A DNA stretch of 64,000 nt from Rhabdornis inornatus (GCA_013397075.1 VWZS01003477.1:2491563-2555562); one strand, 5' to 3'. Shown: positions 1-13,797, counted from the stretch's first letter. The notes: a model not told the origin generated them from the letters alone. Numbers and translations are program-made.

Positions 1-1179
1 TTGCATAACACTGTCACAGTGATATACAGTCAAGGCAACCTTTTGGAAGACTGAGCTTATGAAGAGGTTTAGTAGAGTAGACACAGTCCATGACTGCATG
101 GGAAGACCTGGGAGTGACTGAGCGTGACTTTTGGAAACAAGCTCTGCAGTTCTATGCACAGCTCTCACATACAGTTGTATTGGACTCCTGCACAGCTCTT
201 ATGGGCCACAAAGTATAGTCTTCTGCTTTGACCTCTGTGCAAACTGGTGGCAGGTTTTCCTGGTGGTCTTCTAGAGGCTGATGAGATCCATAAATGGTCA
301 CAAATATGTGAGTCAGTTTGAAAGCAACAAGAGAACAGCAAACAAGAGTCTGTGATTGCTCGAGAACACAGCTTGTGTGAAAATGTCTAAAACAATCACT
401 TTTGTCACTGTCTGTACCTGTTCTTGCTCTTTACAAGCAGTTGAACCTTGGGTTCTCTTTGAGCAGGACAGCAGCTGCCACTTCCCTGCCCTGCTTTCAC
501 TTGGACTAAGCACATGAGACACTTCTGTACCAGATTTGTGTCCTGGCTGTTTTTTATGTCCACATGACACTGAATGGAGTATCAGGATGTGCAATCCAGA
601 ACACAAGATCTGAAACTCTGAGATGAAACACGAAACAATGTAAGATGCATCTGGAGTCTGAAATCTTTATGCTAAACAGTTACAGCTGTTTACTGTTGCT
701 TCAGATTTGCTATGGATTAGCAAAAAGAAATAAAAAATGTATGCATGGATAATTATCAAAGTATGCTTTAACTTGATTCTTTCAGCTCTCAAGAAAACAT
801 TTAAGACTGAGTAAATGAAAATGTGCATTTTACACATTGTCTAACTATGCACATTCTTTTCAATGTATTTGCATATTTAAACAATTGTCTGTAAAGAATG
901 TGTTGTTCAATCCCACAGATAAGCCCAAGAGAGCATGGCTAAATCCTGTGCTAACTCATTGCAAGCATAAATCTTAATTTTATTTAAGTACCAACTCCTG
1001 TAGTTTAATTTTCTTTCTTGTTCTGATTTTGTTCCCCCATCTCAGTCTCATCAAAACCAAAACAACCATTCAAATACTTGGAATGCTAAGAAAAAACCCT
1101 ATGAAAAGGGAAGTCCTCTAAGCTTTCTCTTGGAGCCGTCTGGGAGCAGATACAACATTTTCTTTACAGTCAATTGTGT
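1..1179. other. non-coding DNA, nothing recognised
   Basis: AT-rich sequence with frequent stops in all frames. A minus-strand open frame of 97 codons at 313-606 has no recognisable domain and no supporting splice or promoter signal, so I treat it as chance. No repeat family is recognised. Confidence 0.6.
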
Positions 1180-1400
1180 AAATATGAAAATACCTGGAAA
1201 TGGAATATATTTAGGCAAGTTTTAAAATGCATAATATTTATTCAACTCTAATAGCTTTTTATTAGAAGTCAATAGGGTCTATCAACTAAATGGGTATTTC
1301 AACCATTTTCAATAGACACATTATTTACTCAATAGACCATAATGATTCTGAAGGAGGCATTAGGGCCTATTATGCAAATCTCTCTGTGTTGTAGGTGTAT
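1180..1400. promoter_or_regulatory. candidate conserved non-coding element with octamer site
   Basis: AT-rich, repeat-free block with no extended open frame. It carries a perfect POU octamer (ATGCAAAT, 1372-1379) and several copies of a CAATAG word between about 1269 and 1337. The texture (dense short homeodomain or POU-like words, no homopolymers) resembles conserved vertebrate non-coding elements. No alignment was possible, so the regulatory role is an inference. Confidence 0.25.
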
Positions 1401-3400
1401 TCAAAAATAGGGAAATTTTGACCCTGGCTGTTCTACAGATCCTGATGCCGTCGCTCTTTAGAAAGCAAATTGTGTAAACCTAGTTTGAATGAAATAGAAA
1501 GTAGCACAGTGGAAATAATAGATTTTTTTTGTTGGGCTGCAGAGCAGAGAATATAAAAAAGTTTTAGTTCAACTTGAAACAGTCTTTTTCTTTAAAAAAA
1601 TGTATTTTTGAAGAAAGGAAAAATAATTGTGTCTTAGAAGAAACATTTCCTTTCCCACACAATGTTTTCACTCCTTTTTTTACCCAGTAGCTACACAAAT
1701 AACTTTATTGCATTTTTGGCTGGTTAAAACATTCTCCCAGGAGACCTGCAATGAATAACCTGCTTGACACTGGATGTGAGCAGGAGAGGTTTGACCAAGA
1801 ATTTGGGCCTTTGCTAAGATGGCAATGCCAGTCACCCAGCACTCTAGTTGGTCAGTCCTCTGATTTCTTTCCAGCTATACTGCTGACAAATTTTTTCAGG
1901 CTGACTGAGAACAAATTAAAAAAAAAAATTACTGCAGGTAAAAAAATCTATAGAAAAAATCCATTTGTATGGCCCCATGATATGGGCAAATCCTAATAAC
2001 AGCACTTGGTAGGTAGCCTGATCCAAAACTAATAGGTACTAATGGAGATGTTTCATACGATTTCAGTGAGGTTTCGCTCTGTGTTCCTTGTTGCACAGCA
2101 GATGAAAATATATTTCTTTAGGGGTACTTACTAAAATTCTAGAGGGTGCATATAACTAGAAAAAGTACTTCTGACTCACATAAATGGCATAAAACTGTCT
2201 CAAATTCATCTGAAAGTGTCAAAATAGGTATCTTCATTTTTATCAAATATTGAAAAAAGCATTTCTGAAATAAAAAATGTATAGGTCCATACTCAACAAT
2301 TTAACATAGAGCAATGAATCCTGGACTAAGACATCCAAACTATCTCAAGGACCACAAGTAATATTATAAAAGTTTGGACACAATATTTTGTATATGTGTC
2401 TTTATAGCTTGTACAAAGTTTTTTTGGTAATGAGTGGCTGCTACTGCCTGTGCTTTGGCTCTCCTATATGTCTTTACAGAATAGAAAATAACATAAATGT
2501 GACATTAAAAAAGTACCAAATTGACATTGTTTAATTTGCTGTGTACTGCAAAGTTCTTTTGATTTGAAGGGCTCCTTTTATTTATTTTTTATTTTAAATT
2601 CTGAAATATTCAAAACAAAACAAATGACCAAATGACTGGGTCTGCTTCTATCAGGAGCCGATACATAGAACATCTGCAGAAAAACTTATGCGTGACTTAC
2701 ATGCAGCAACAACGACTTAGTTACTCTTTATCTGTGCATAATTAAGTCTAATCAGTGTTTTCAAGAAAGGGCACAGTCTCTGGTGAGGAAGGATTTACAG
2801 AAAGAAGCAATATTTTGTATTAAATCATACTGTTTGGAATTATGCGCACAGAATGAACGGACACACATTCTCGGTTGTGTACAGCTGGTGTATTTGGAGA
2901 AAACCAGATGGACTTCTGTGTTCAGACCCTTCATCATGTTCTGTTCATCAGAATTAATTTGCAATTACAGCCTGGAGGATGACCAAGATTATACAACTAT
3001 GTTACATTATATGGTATACTAGTCATATCCTTCTCTGGGGACCACATGAGGTGAGTTAGCCACACTGCCACTTGTAGCTTCCTTAGTTCTACTAGTGGCA
3101 GCAGGCAGGTTTTCTTTACAGAATAAGGCTGATAATGAACATCAGCCCTGGTCTCCACAAACCAAGAACTGAAACTGAGAGCAGTGTGAGCCAAATGTCA
3201 TCCTGTAGCTGGGCAGCTGTTCTGGCTTGCCTGGAGCTTACAGGAGTGAATATGAGGGAAAAATGGACAGTGCATAATGATCAACCAGAAATGAGGGTGA
3301 AGATTTGAGTAACTTGACTATCTTCACAAAAGAACCCCAACCTTGCTATGCTTATCTCGATTTTATTTGTGCTATATGATCTCATACCAACAAAAAAACT
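1401..3400. other. non-coding DNA, nothing recognised
   Basis: Runs of A and T, many stops in every frame. Short open frames on both strands at 2761-3194 overlap one another and match no family I know. No element boundary or splice-flanked exon was found. Confidence 0.6.
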
Positions 3401-3457
3401 TCCTTTTTTTTATTTTTATTTTTTATTTATTTTTGTAAATTTATTTTTTTTTTTTAT
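3401..3457. repeat. T-rich low-complexity tract
   Basis: About 57 bases of T with scattered A and very few other bases. It reads as slipped poly-T with ATTT units. It is not attached to a recognisable retroposed body, so it is classed as simple sequence. Confidence 0.85.
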
Positions 3458-6179
3458 CCTGTCTTATGAGAAAGAGTTATTGAAATGAGTTTTGGGGCTG
3501 ATGAATACCCTGGAGATGCTTTGGCCCATTGCTTTCTTCTAGACCATTTGCCTTTAACTCTCACTTGAGCTTCTGTTCGACAAAGTTAATAGCTGCAAAT
3601 TCTTCAGGGATGGTTTGTTAAATCATGTCCAAGAAAATAAATATAATGAATGAACAATCTCAGGAGAAAGCCCTGACATTTAAAAAAAAAAGTAAATGAG
3701 CCTCAGAAGTATCAAGCCATGGAATAGAAAAAGTACATTAGCAAAAATGAGATATGTTTTGCAGCAATTAGAGGAAGAGATAAAGTCTTCTCCAGGGGAA
3801 CACACCTGAGTTCTTGAAAACTCAACCAAAAGCTGTTTGTGTACTGCATTCTGGCATCTTACCGGTCAGACCTGAACATCGTCTGCTTATAACTTACCTC
3901 CTACTCCCCCAGCATTTCAATCTGCCACTGCATCAATGGACTTTGATATGAGGCAGCTTGAGTATAGCTTTGAACTCCACTGAACCCAATTACATCTGGT
4001 CATTTCAGACAGCTGTGGTGATGCAACTCTGAACTAGGAGGCAGAGAGTTCACGACAGACTTAAGCGCTGCAGCTGGAGGAGCAAATTCATCTGGCGCTG
4101 TGGTATTGCAGGTTTTGTGCTCCAGGAAAGAGCTGGCAATCTGAACTAAGTGCTGCACTAATTAAAAGAAAGGTATTTTTGCAGTTAGTGCTTGGTACAT
4201 GCGGGGGTTAATGTCTTTTAACTGCTGTGACACAAGTGGTAAGTTTAATCTCTATGTGTTACTGGAGGTGTGTAGGGGATTTAAGTCACTTACTGAAATA
4301 GGCAGAATTCAGCTTTTCCCTCACTACCAATATAGAGCATAACTCTTGTCTTTGGCAATGGCCCTTGCCATTTAATGCTCTAGAGAGGATAAGCATAGCA
4401 GGGATCTTAATTTCCTAGAGATACAGGGAATACCGCATCAAAATGATATTAGAAAGCAGACTTAGTTTTGCCCGTGGCTTGTGTAATTAAAACCTAGTCT
4501 GGTGACAAGGTACTACTACACATAGTGATAAAGATACCCTTGGGCAGAGGACTACTGAAGTCTTATGCATTGCTAAAGTCCTATTAAAGCCTTTTTTGCT
4601 TGGCTTTATTAAAACCAATTTCATTTCTTGGCCCTGAAAATGTACCTGTGAAATGTTTCCGTAGGCCTTCCCCAGTATTGATAGCTTTCAAATACTTATT
4701 GCAGATTCTGTTCTCACAAAGACAGTGAACCAATCCTGATCTCCACTGCATTAAGCAAGAGAAGCTTCTACTTGGTTCTCATGCCTGCTAGCAATTCCCC
4801 TCAAGAAGAGGACCAAGAAGAACCTGCCTTTCCCAGGTGGAAAGAACAAGGAACTGCACACCATGCACATGCACACAAATGCACAGTCCTTTTTCCCATT
4901 AAAAAGAAATAAAAACTCATGGCGAGGTCTAGCCCTTCCACTCCAAAATGTATTTTAGTTACAGGTAAAGCTTTGCATTGGATACAGAAGAGATCTGAGA
5001 TCTGTTCTTGTTTTGTGGTCACATAAATGGAGTTTGGCATTACGCAAATCTCTGCTAAACCTGTCTTTTTCTTGTGCTTATTATAGCTCCTGTCTAAGAG
5101 GTTTGGGCTCTTTTTATTTCCCCCTTTCAATCGTTGGAATTTTTTTTCACTCTTTCTAAATATAATTTAAAATGCAGGAAAAATATTCTTGGGATATACT
5201 CTGACCAATGCCCACTGGAATTTAAGGCAACTGAATTATTCTATCATATGGATTTGCAGTTCTGATTATTCCTTGTACTCCGAATGAAAAGCTGCCACTA
5301 AACCATAGTGAGAAATGAACTTTCTCATTCTAAAATTGTGTTGAAAAAATATGTGGTAAGAATAGCGAAATTCCCAGGTTTCTAATCACTCTCTCAGTCT
5401 TGAAAGGATCAATTTTAGGTAGTCAGACTGAAAGTGGGGAGGGACCAATTTAAAAAGAATGTTATGGGGAGACACTCCAAATTTTTAAGCTGCAAAACTA
5501 AGCCAAGTTCATAGTTATTATTAGCTGACAAAAAATTGTTGGAAAGTAATTGTAACAGAATTAAGAGAATATAGTTCTGCCCCAAAAAATCTCAATATGC
5601 AGAAGAAAACTGTACCCAAATGGTAGCAATAGTCATAAAGGCTCTATCTAAGGACTCTGTCTTGCTTGGCATTTAAGAAAAAATAAAGGATACCAATTTT
5701 TTAAAATTATAAATAGCATTTAAGACAGAGAAAGTAGCAAGCAGAAAAAACAAAACCCAAAAAGTCCTATCGTCTTACCTCCAGAATTGCCAGTAAAAAT
5801 CATCTGTATGCTCTTCAAGTGCTAAAGAATGATTTTTCTGCCTTAATATCATTTCACTAAAAATTAGTTCTGTTATTGCAGAACTCTCTTGCGCCTTGCT
5901 CTTTTAAAGACATTTCATGCACAAACAATTTCGGCCAGAAGTAGAAGTCAACTACAAGCAATATGAAACTGAGCTTTGTCTTCCATATCTCTCAGGCTAT
6001 GTACATATTTAAAGATTCCCAAGACCAAAACTTCATTTTGTTTTTACCTGAAGAAATGCCATCTGCAATACTACAAAGATCAGGTGAATGTTGAAGATAG
6101 GAAGGTATTTTATAGCTTCTTTATGTCTTCTGATATAAGAAAGTTAATTTAATTGCTTTAATCAAAGCAAAATGCAATC
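3458..6179. other. non-coding DNA, nothing recognised
   Basis: Unique-looking sequence with no repeat family recognised. The longest open frame (minus, 4801-5130, 109 codons) has no domain, signal peptide or neighbouring exon and is most likely chance. Confidence 0.6.
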
Positions 6180-6215
6180 CTCAACAGAGGATTAATACTC
6201 AACAGAGTATTAATA
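6180..6215. repeat. 18-bp tandem duplication
   Basis: Two adjacent 18-bp copies beginning CTCAACAGAG at 6180-6197 and 6198-6215 differ at one position (GGATTAATA against GTATTAATA). This is a local duplication, too short to assign to an element. Confidence 0.85.
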
Positions 6216-7248
6216 ACGTCAGCCTCAGCAGAAAGACATTTGGTCACGTAAAGTGGAATTTCTTCCGGATCATAGACAAACCTCACTCCAAAGTAATGTC
6301 AGATGATGAATTTTTCTCTCTGTAGCGATAATGTTCAGTGTAGCAGCAGATTAAATTCCAGGAAGGAGGAAACATAACCGATCTGGTTTGGTTTGTTGGC
6401 AGTTTCATGCTCAAGCTGCAGATGCCTGAGTATATCCAGGAATATTCTGACAGGGAATCAAATTTTTCTATTAATTTTTTAAATATTTAGTATCACTCTT
6501 AAACATTTGAGTACATTATACTTCTACTGCCCTTTGGGTCTGGAAGACATATATGTAGTCCTATAGAAGTCCACATAGTCACAAAATGCAGTAGAACACG
6601 ACATTTTCTCATTAAGATCATCTGTGATTTTTTTCATGTGTCTGTTTCTTCTGTCCAGTTGATAAAACCCAATTACAACTCATTCAGTTTTCCATCTACT
6701 ATAGTTAGAGTTGACACACTCAGAGGACAAAACTCCCACAGGGTATAAATGCTCTGAAATCAGCATATCAAGGGTATCATTTCAGAATGGTGAGGACCAA
6801 GAATTCCCACTGAGAATAATGGAAAATAATGTTTGCTTGTTTAATTGTCTTCTCTGCTGCCTGAACAGTCTGTGAAGTCCCAAGGACTTATGAAAACATA
6901 AGCTTCAGGTTCTAGCCTGGGAGCATGTGTTGTGAGGGATCTTGTTTCCTGCCATATGGTCATGTGAGAAGGTCTTTTAATTTCCCTTCCAAAAACAAGA
7001 TCTAACACCAGCTTCACTAATCTCACCTCTTTCTTCTCAGTCTGTGCCTAGATTCACAAAAGCTGTATCTTTTGTTTTCAATAAGTAAAAAAGAAAAATA
7101 TTGTGGGTGGTCTTCTTCGGGTAATCACTGGCAATAGAAATACAACATTTCTGTTACAAGACTGACAGTTTTTCAGTGAGTTGTCCTATGATTGATCAAA
7201 GGACTGCTGTGGTCTTGCTTCTTTTAAACAAACTGCTATTTTCTCCTT
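6216..7248. other. non-coding DNA, nothing recognised
   Basis: AT-rich sequence without a recognisable gene, repeat family or long open frame. Confidence 0.6.
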
Positions 7249-7249
7249 G

Positions 7250-7279
7250 TTTTTTTTTCTTTTTTCTTTTTTTTTTTTT
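7250..7279. repeat. poly-T tract
   Basis: Thirty bases of T interrupted only by two C. Lysine- or phenylalanine-rich open frames overlapping it on both strands come from the homopolymer and are not genes. Confidence 0.9.
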
Positions 7280-7281
7280 AA

Positions 7282-9199
7282 AGGGGCTCCTCTTGGATAA
7301 GGGAGCTGTTGCCCCTTTGTTGGGAGTTGTATTTCTCACTGGACACTTGAGCTTCAGCACGTGGTCTTGAGTTGATGATGGCGGTGATTCCCTTCTCGAG
7401 GCACCTCTCATGCTCTTCAGTGGCCTTTATTTTAGAGGCAGAGCAATTTCACAGTGGACTGCAGGTGTGCTCTTTGAATACCACTTTTCCAACTGTTCTG
7501 TGGTTCAAATGAGTTCATCCATCCCTGACACATGCACAGAAACACTCTAGAAATGTATTATTTAAAGCCTGCCTTCCTTGGTGTTTCAGAAATAAAGGTG
7601 TAAACTTTCTTTAGAGGCCTGAGAAAATAAATATTTCCTTTTCTCTTGTAGGAAGAAGTGAAAGGCCAGGCTTTGAGCTGCATGCGTACCCCCAGAGGGC
7701 CCTTATGGCAGGAGACATGTGAATGACTGGAGATGATATTGTCATCTTCCTCACTGCATCTGAGGATGCTGAAGTCACCAAGGAGTGTTGTGCTGACACC
7801 TTTCCACTACTGTCACCAGAGGGATGCTGTGATGTTACTGGAGCAATCAGCGTGTCCTGCATCACACCTTCACTGGGCTGGGGAGGTAGGAGCTGCTCTA
7901 AAAGGTAAAGGTCTCTTATAGATTTATTATGCTTCCATGCTTTCTGTTATTGCCTGTTTGACCAGTTGCTCAAGGTAGAAAGCAAAACAAGGAGTCTAAA
8001 ATGAACACTGTATGATAAATGTATTTTGAAGGACCTTGTGAAGGGCTGGGGTCTGGACACATAGCATAAAGAGTGTGAGGAGGGCTGGCTGGATCTTATT
8101 GGTATTTTCATTAAATGTGCTTTTTCTTATAAATGCTTTGTTGGGGGTGCCCATTTGAAGGAAAGTGTGAAGAAAAGCGCTTTTAAGGGTCAAAACTCCT
8201 TGTCTCTAGGGTATAAAATTCTCCAGTTTTCTAAGCCAGATTTGGGGGTCTTCTTCTGTAAGTCAGCAATTTTGCAAAATATAAGCCTGTGAAAGCTCTC
8301 ACTAGATAGGCTTTTCACTCTGTTACAGAATGAAAGCAAGTTTGAAAGCTTATGAACTAGAATTGCTGGTCTCCAGGTAGCAGTACGCAGTGAACATTTC
8401 CCTTACAAAAAATCAGATAAATACTCCAGAATGTTGCAATAGCAATCCCAAGTAGAGCTGTAAAACCAATGTACAGAGGATGTGTTGGAGCAGAATGGTG
8501 ACAAACAGCAGCAGTTTCAGGGAAGCATCTGTGCCTGTGGTGGTGTGGAGAACAGATGTAGTTGGTGTGTCACATGCAAGCAGTACCTCTCGTTGGAGCA
8601 GGTCTCTGTAAAGCAATAGAAAAGAGCTCAGCTTTTTGAAGCATGGTATGTAAGAACATCTGCCCTTAAAATGACAGTAATGCATCAGGTAAATGGAGGT
8701 GAGCTAGAGCTTCATGCTGCATCTGACATAATTAAAGGTGGTGAAAAAGTACTGCTGTTTTAATGGGGGGGGATATGGTTTAATACATCCATCACAAAGA
8801 ATGCCATTGTAAGAAGAGTGGAAACAGAATAAAGATGCACCAGATTTGTACCAGCAACAGAATTTCCCAGTACAATTTCTGTAGTTTTCATCAGGCGCTT
8901 GGTAGCACCTCTGCAAAATGACTGTTATCTCTGGGCATGTTTAAAGTGTTATGCTACACTTCCACGGACTCTGTCAGGTTACATCTTGTTGCAAAGGACA
9001 AGTCCTGTGCAATGGCTTAGCCTTCCAACTTCTGTTCTTAGATTAAATATTTGGGCAACTCTCCGAACAGTATGAGAAGCAACAGCCTTAGATGAGTTCA
9101 GGAGACAAGGGTCTTGGAGTATTAGCCCACCACTCTGTGCTCATGCAGTAGCCTCCTTCTCAAACCCTATAATAAAATAGTTTCAATAAAACAAGACCT
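7282..9199. other. non-coding DNA, nothing recognised
   Basis: Several overlapping open frames of 60 to 90 codons occur on both strands (for example 7611-7921 and 8413-8916). None has a recognised domain or paired splice sites. The 3' end of the neighbouring minus-strand LINE remnant might extend a little into the right side of this block, but I see no clear homology there. Confidence 0.5.
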
Positions 9200-9830
9200 G
9201 TATCAAAATCTTAAATGCAAAATAAGAATAATAAAATAGGAGTGACCCAAGTAACAGATTTTCATGAGGAGACTGTGAAACACAAAACAACAACAACCAG
9301 AAAACAAATAAACAAAAAAATCAGTCTGGGCAAATAACTGCACAGATTGAAATTTAGATAGAATAAGTGCATTAAGACCAGCAAGAAGCCCATTTAAATA
9401 TTCAAGCTGAGTAAAAACCAAAGCATGCACCAGAGTTTTCGATGCCTCAATCATTAACCAAGCACAGATTTTAAAGATGTTCAACAAAGGGAATTGACAG
9501 GTCTTTACAACACAGTTAATATGGAATGAAAGGACAGGTCAGAGTAAAAGGTCACACCCAATTGCTGTGCTGTGGCTAAAGAAATATGATGTGGTGATAT
9601 TCAGGAAGAAGAAAAAAAAAAATAAATGGAAAGGAGGCAAGTTAAGAGACAAGGCCTGTATAAATCTTTTGCCTTATCCACATAACTAGAAATAAAAATC
9701 AGCATCCACTGGGAGATGTCACTGAAGCAATGTGAAGCATGAGGAAAAGCATCCTTGAAAGAATAAAGAGGCAGCACCACTGGACATTTTAATGTGAAAT
9801 GTAGCAGATTTACTACAAACCAGCTCTCAG
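9200..9830 (-). mobile_element. ancient L2-clade LINE remnant, C-terminal reverse transcriptase
   Basis: Decayed minus-strand coding remnant of an L2-type non-LTR retrotransposon, covering the distal reverse transcriptase and the region after it. Three blocks occur in the order and spacing expected of the family. CFSDISQWM at 9703-9729 matches the family's SDIKQWM-type block. LGVTFYSDLSFHS at 9523-9561 matches the LGVxxDSxLSF block. LVHALVFTQLEYLNGLLAG at 9377-9433 matches the LVHAFVTSRLDYCNALLAG block, followed by a QSVQ segment near 9340 that corresponds to LQLVQNAAARL. The first two share a frame. A frameshift near 9510 separates the third, and stops interrupt the rest. An FKIL-type match near 9205 may continue it. 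The YADD catalytic motif is not legible. Non-functional and old. The family call is from remembered conserved motifs, not from a search. Confidence 0.75.
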
Positions 9831-12800
9831 CCAGCTCCTGGGTGAAATGCTTGGCCCTGTGCCATGGCTGACATACTCTGGGACAAGCAAACCTTGGCAC
9901 CTTCTCTGTCCAGATGGGAAAGACTTGACAATACCTACTCAAAACCTAGAGTGAATCAGCTCCACTGTCGGCAGCTTTTGTATCCTTCTCAAGCTGAGAA
10001 CTTCTTCTGATGGCTTTCTGAGTGGTCCCTGGTCCTCCCTACTTCACCAAACTTTAGACACAGTTAAGCCTGCGATGTCCTTCAGACCTCCTTGGGAATT
10101 ATTGGGTCCCTCTTGGTGGGCAACCAGTGCCATGAAGAACCATGGCATATCAGAGCTTAGGCAATGGCATGAGCAACTTGTGCAAGCTGAGAGATTCCTG
10201 GCTGGAGCCTGCTGTTGAGAAGGCAGGAATCTCACAAGAACTCTTGGCTCTGTGCCGTGGAGAGGGAGCTTCCAGCTAGCAGGGCTTGGATGGTGAGGTC
10301 TCTAGGTAGGGTGGCATATCTGGGAATTCCTGAAGGAGAATAACAGTCTTTGATGATGCTATCACTTTTGTTGCATCAGGAAAATGAGTCTTCAGGTGAA
10401 ATAATTCCTCTGTTTTTGGAGGGGGGATAAATAAACAAGATTTTTTTAAGATTATACCAAGAGTACAGTTGACTTACACTGCTGATTTCTTATGCAAATA
10501 TAAAAAAATTCTGCAAGGCTTTGAAACTTTGGCTAATTATTCAGCCAAAATTGCAACTCTATTAATAATAAAGACATCTATTGATGATTACGTTCTGGAT
10601 TCACTAATCCAATCACAAATGCCTTTTCTCTGTAGTTTCTTTGTACTCATATTTCTTACTTCTTTTAAAATATAAAAATAATTGGAAAAACCTCAGTAAA
10701 TAGATTACAGGAGCAGACAGGAATTCCATTACTATACAAGTTCTTCCCCTTTCAGCATTTGCATGACAATTTTTTAATAGCAGAATACATTTAGGACAAC
10801 TAGGGAAAAGTGCATGGCTTTCTGTTATGTGATATCACCCTTATTTGCCAATACTGTGAGTGCACAAATGACCCACAAAGATTTCACTAGAAAATCCAGA
10901 TTGGACACTGGTGCAGGTGTTACATCAGGACCTTTTGTGAATAGAAATGCATGTCTTAAAACTGTTCTAGGCTTTCTTTCTCCTCAGAAGAGAAAGATGA
11001 ACTGAGATTGGCTCTTTTATTTTTTATTTTCCCTAGTAATTTTACAGACAGGATTATTTGTAATCCAGTTTTCTGGAAAGAACTAGTTCATGCTCAGCAA
11101 TTTAAAAGTTTCCTGCTCCTTTTCCTTCCAAAACTGCTGTGCTGCTTTGTGCACACACCCCTCTGCTCTTACCTCTCCCTGTGCCACCTTCTCTTGTCAG
11201 GGTCTTCTGGGTTCCCGCTGGTGTAGCATTATGGATACTTTCTCCTGATGCTTTCAGCTCAGTAGAGGAGAAGTTATCACTCAACAGGAAAAAAACCTGG
11301 CTAGAAAAATGTGTTGTTCCAACTGTTATTAATCAGATACAGAGGACATCTGCCAGGCAATTGAGGATAAGACAGTAATGGTCTGGAAACAACAGAAATG
11401 GATAATTTCTGCTGTGTCTGCCCCACCTCATTATCTCCTCCCATCTCCCTTCCAGACTATCACCTATGTATCTACCATGTCCCTGCTGCGCACAAGGTGG
11501 ATCCTTGTGTTACCACACATCTCCATCCTCCCTTCCATTGCTTTTGAGTTTATAGTATTCAAGACACATCAGGAGATCTTCTGGTCTTTTCCAGATAAGG
11601 GACAGACCACCTGTGCTGCAGATGTAAAAAAGTGAAGATTGCTACAGCCTTGTGATATCCAACAGGGTTGTTCAGACACAGGAAACTGTAAGGCTGTAAT
11701 TTTCTTTTCCTTATTTCCTCTTTTTTTGTTTTTTTTTCCTGCTGCTAAAACCCTTTTTCAGAGGGATACTATTTTGCAAAAGATTTAGTCTCATGAGCTG
11801 TATTGCTCAACTGGGCAAATTTCTGCTATATTCATGTGATAAAATTATTTATAAGATCTTTAACAAGTACTATTCATTTCACAGATTATGACTGCAGCCT
11901 CCACACAATGGATAGTATTGGCAGGGGAAACATAATTCAGTCAGATGGCTCAAGAAATAATCTGTCATATGTACAGGGAAAAACTCAGTAAGGAGGTTTC
12001 TGGAAGACTAAAGTTTATGGTTTTGTGTGCGTATGATATGGAGTGCTGGTGGCAGTGGTGAAAATGAGGTTAGACAAAAGCAAAAAAATGCTCATCTTTT
12101 TTTCACTTTGCTTTTGTGACAGCCTTTTTAACAATGTGGGACTTCATGTTTTAGCAAAGAAGTTTATGGTTTTGTGGGAAGTAATTTCATATAGACAATA
12201 ATCTAGTCATACAAGTATTGGGTTGCCAAAGGACTTGGATTCTAGCAGTCTCCCCTTTTCTCATGCCTGTAAGGAAAGATGTGCCCTGCATTATCAAAGG
12301 GTAATTTTCCATGTCCTGCAAAGCCGTCCCACAACTTCTAGTATTGTTTCAAGATGAGTACAGCTGGTGAAACAAAAGCATGTTTTGCCCTCTGCTGTTC
12401 TGGAAAACAACCCTGGTCTCCATATTCGTGTCTTTAGGGACCAGAGCCTCCCTGTGACTCTGCTTCAGTCCTTCTCTGCAGTGCAGTAGCATCAGCCTTC
12501 ATCCTTTCCATCCTTGCTCCCTGCTGCCATTCCTAGGAAACACTTGGGTCACTGCTGGGCCTGCTACTCTTCCTGCTGTGAGGCAGGGCAGAGGCAGGAG
12601 TGCAGAAGGGGCACTGCATGGGTCAGAGGTTTTCCCTGGTCCTTGCTGAGCCCTCAGGGGAACTTGCAATTGTCCAGACACTTGTGGGCAAAGGAGGAGG
12701 CAAGGAAAATATGTGGGATTGAAGTGATGACTCTGCACATCCCACAGCTCCCAGGCTTTCCAGCTCCCAGCTGCTGCAGGGCACTGGCAGTGCAGACAAG

Positions 12801-13797
12801 ATATTTTCTCCTCAGATAGCATGTGCAGAGGTCAATGACAGTAGCTTACTGCTCATTATTTTTGCCCATAACTTGTATGGGTAATATTCAAAAGGAAAGT
12901 GTGACTCATAACTTCTGGTTGTTTTCAGTCACTCTCTTTTTTAGGGTACACATATTTCTGTGCCAATTGCATCAATTAAATTGCAAGCAGCCCAAGTACA
13001 TTTACAGTCTGCCTTTAAAATGCCAGTTCCATACTGTACTTTCCAATTAAGCATGAGCAGATTAATGGGATGCATTGTTCTCTTGGGTCAACTCTACCTT
13101 ATTGTCATTAGGTGGATACACTCTCATGAATCCAAGTTTTCTTTCTGTGAAAGGAAAAGAAAGTACATACTCAAAAAGTAGGGCAATTTCTACCAAGCAG
13201 AATCAGCTGAGAGAAAAAAAGAAGAGAGTCCCCTCACTCCCACTTTTTTATTCCAGTTGTTGTTTAATTGTTTCTTTGACCCGGTGGTTTAGTGATTTCA
13301 CATCTATTTAATTAACAGAGAAATGGATAGGATGCACTGAAAAACAAGAAAGGAAGATCAGATAGACAAATGGTCTCTGTAAGTTCACAGTTCTTAAAAC
13401 AGATGTTCACCTCCGCTGGCTATGGTATATCATTATCTCCAGGAACCCTGAAGAGAGAACAAAATCCTTCATTATTTGTAGGAAAATTAGAACAGTCTTA
13501 CAGGACTAAGCACCAACCCATTTCATCAGATCTCACTGCTGTTGTATTACTCAAAAGTCAACAAGTTTGTGTGCCTGGGGAAACTGAGACCGCAGATAAA
13601 CATTGTAGTTGTCTGTGGAATGAGGGACTATGGAGACGTGATGATGAGGTGGTGTCTAAAGCAGAAGCAACTAAATGGTGGGAGGCTGAGGCAATTCCAC
13701 TGCTATTTATTTGGTGTAAAGGCAAGATGTCAATTGTTTCTGGGACCTCTTGTTTTTTGAACAGGGTCAGCTTATTATTGAAGAGGGGCCTGCCTGA
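9831..13797. other. non-coding DNA, nothing recognised
   Basis: Mostly unique-looking sequence. The part at 12380-12830 is less AT-rich and has overlapping open frames on both strands (107 and 101 codons), as expected by chance where stop codons are scarce. A perfect reverse octamer ATTTGCAT lies at 10757-10764. No exon chain or repeat family was found. Confidence 0.55.

Noticed and set aside
12499..12822. Less AT-rich stretch considered as a CpG island or exon
   Set aside because: Few CpG dinucleotides, open frames on both strands at once, and no splice pair.
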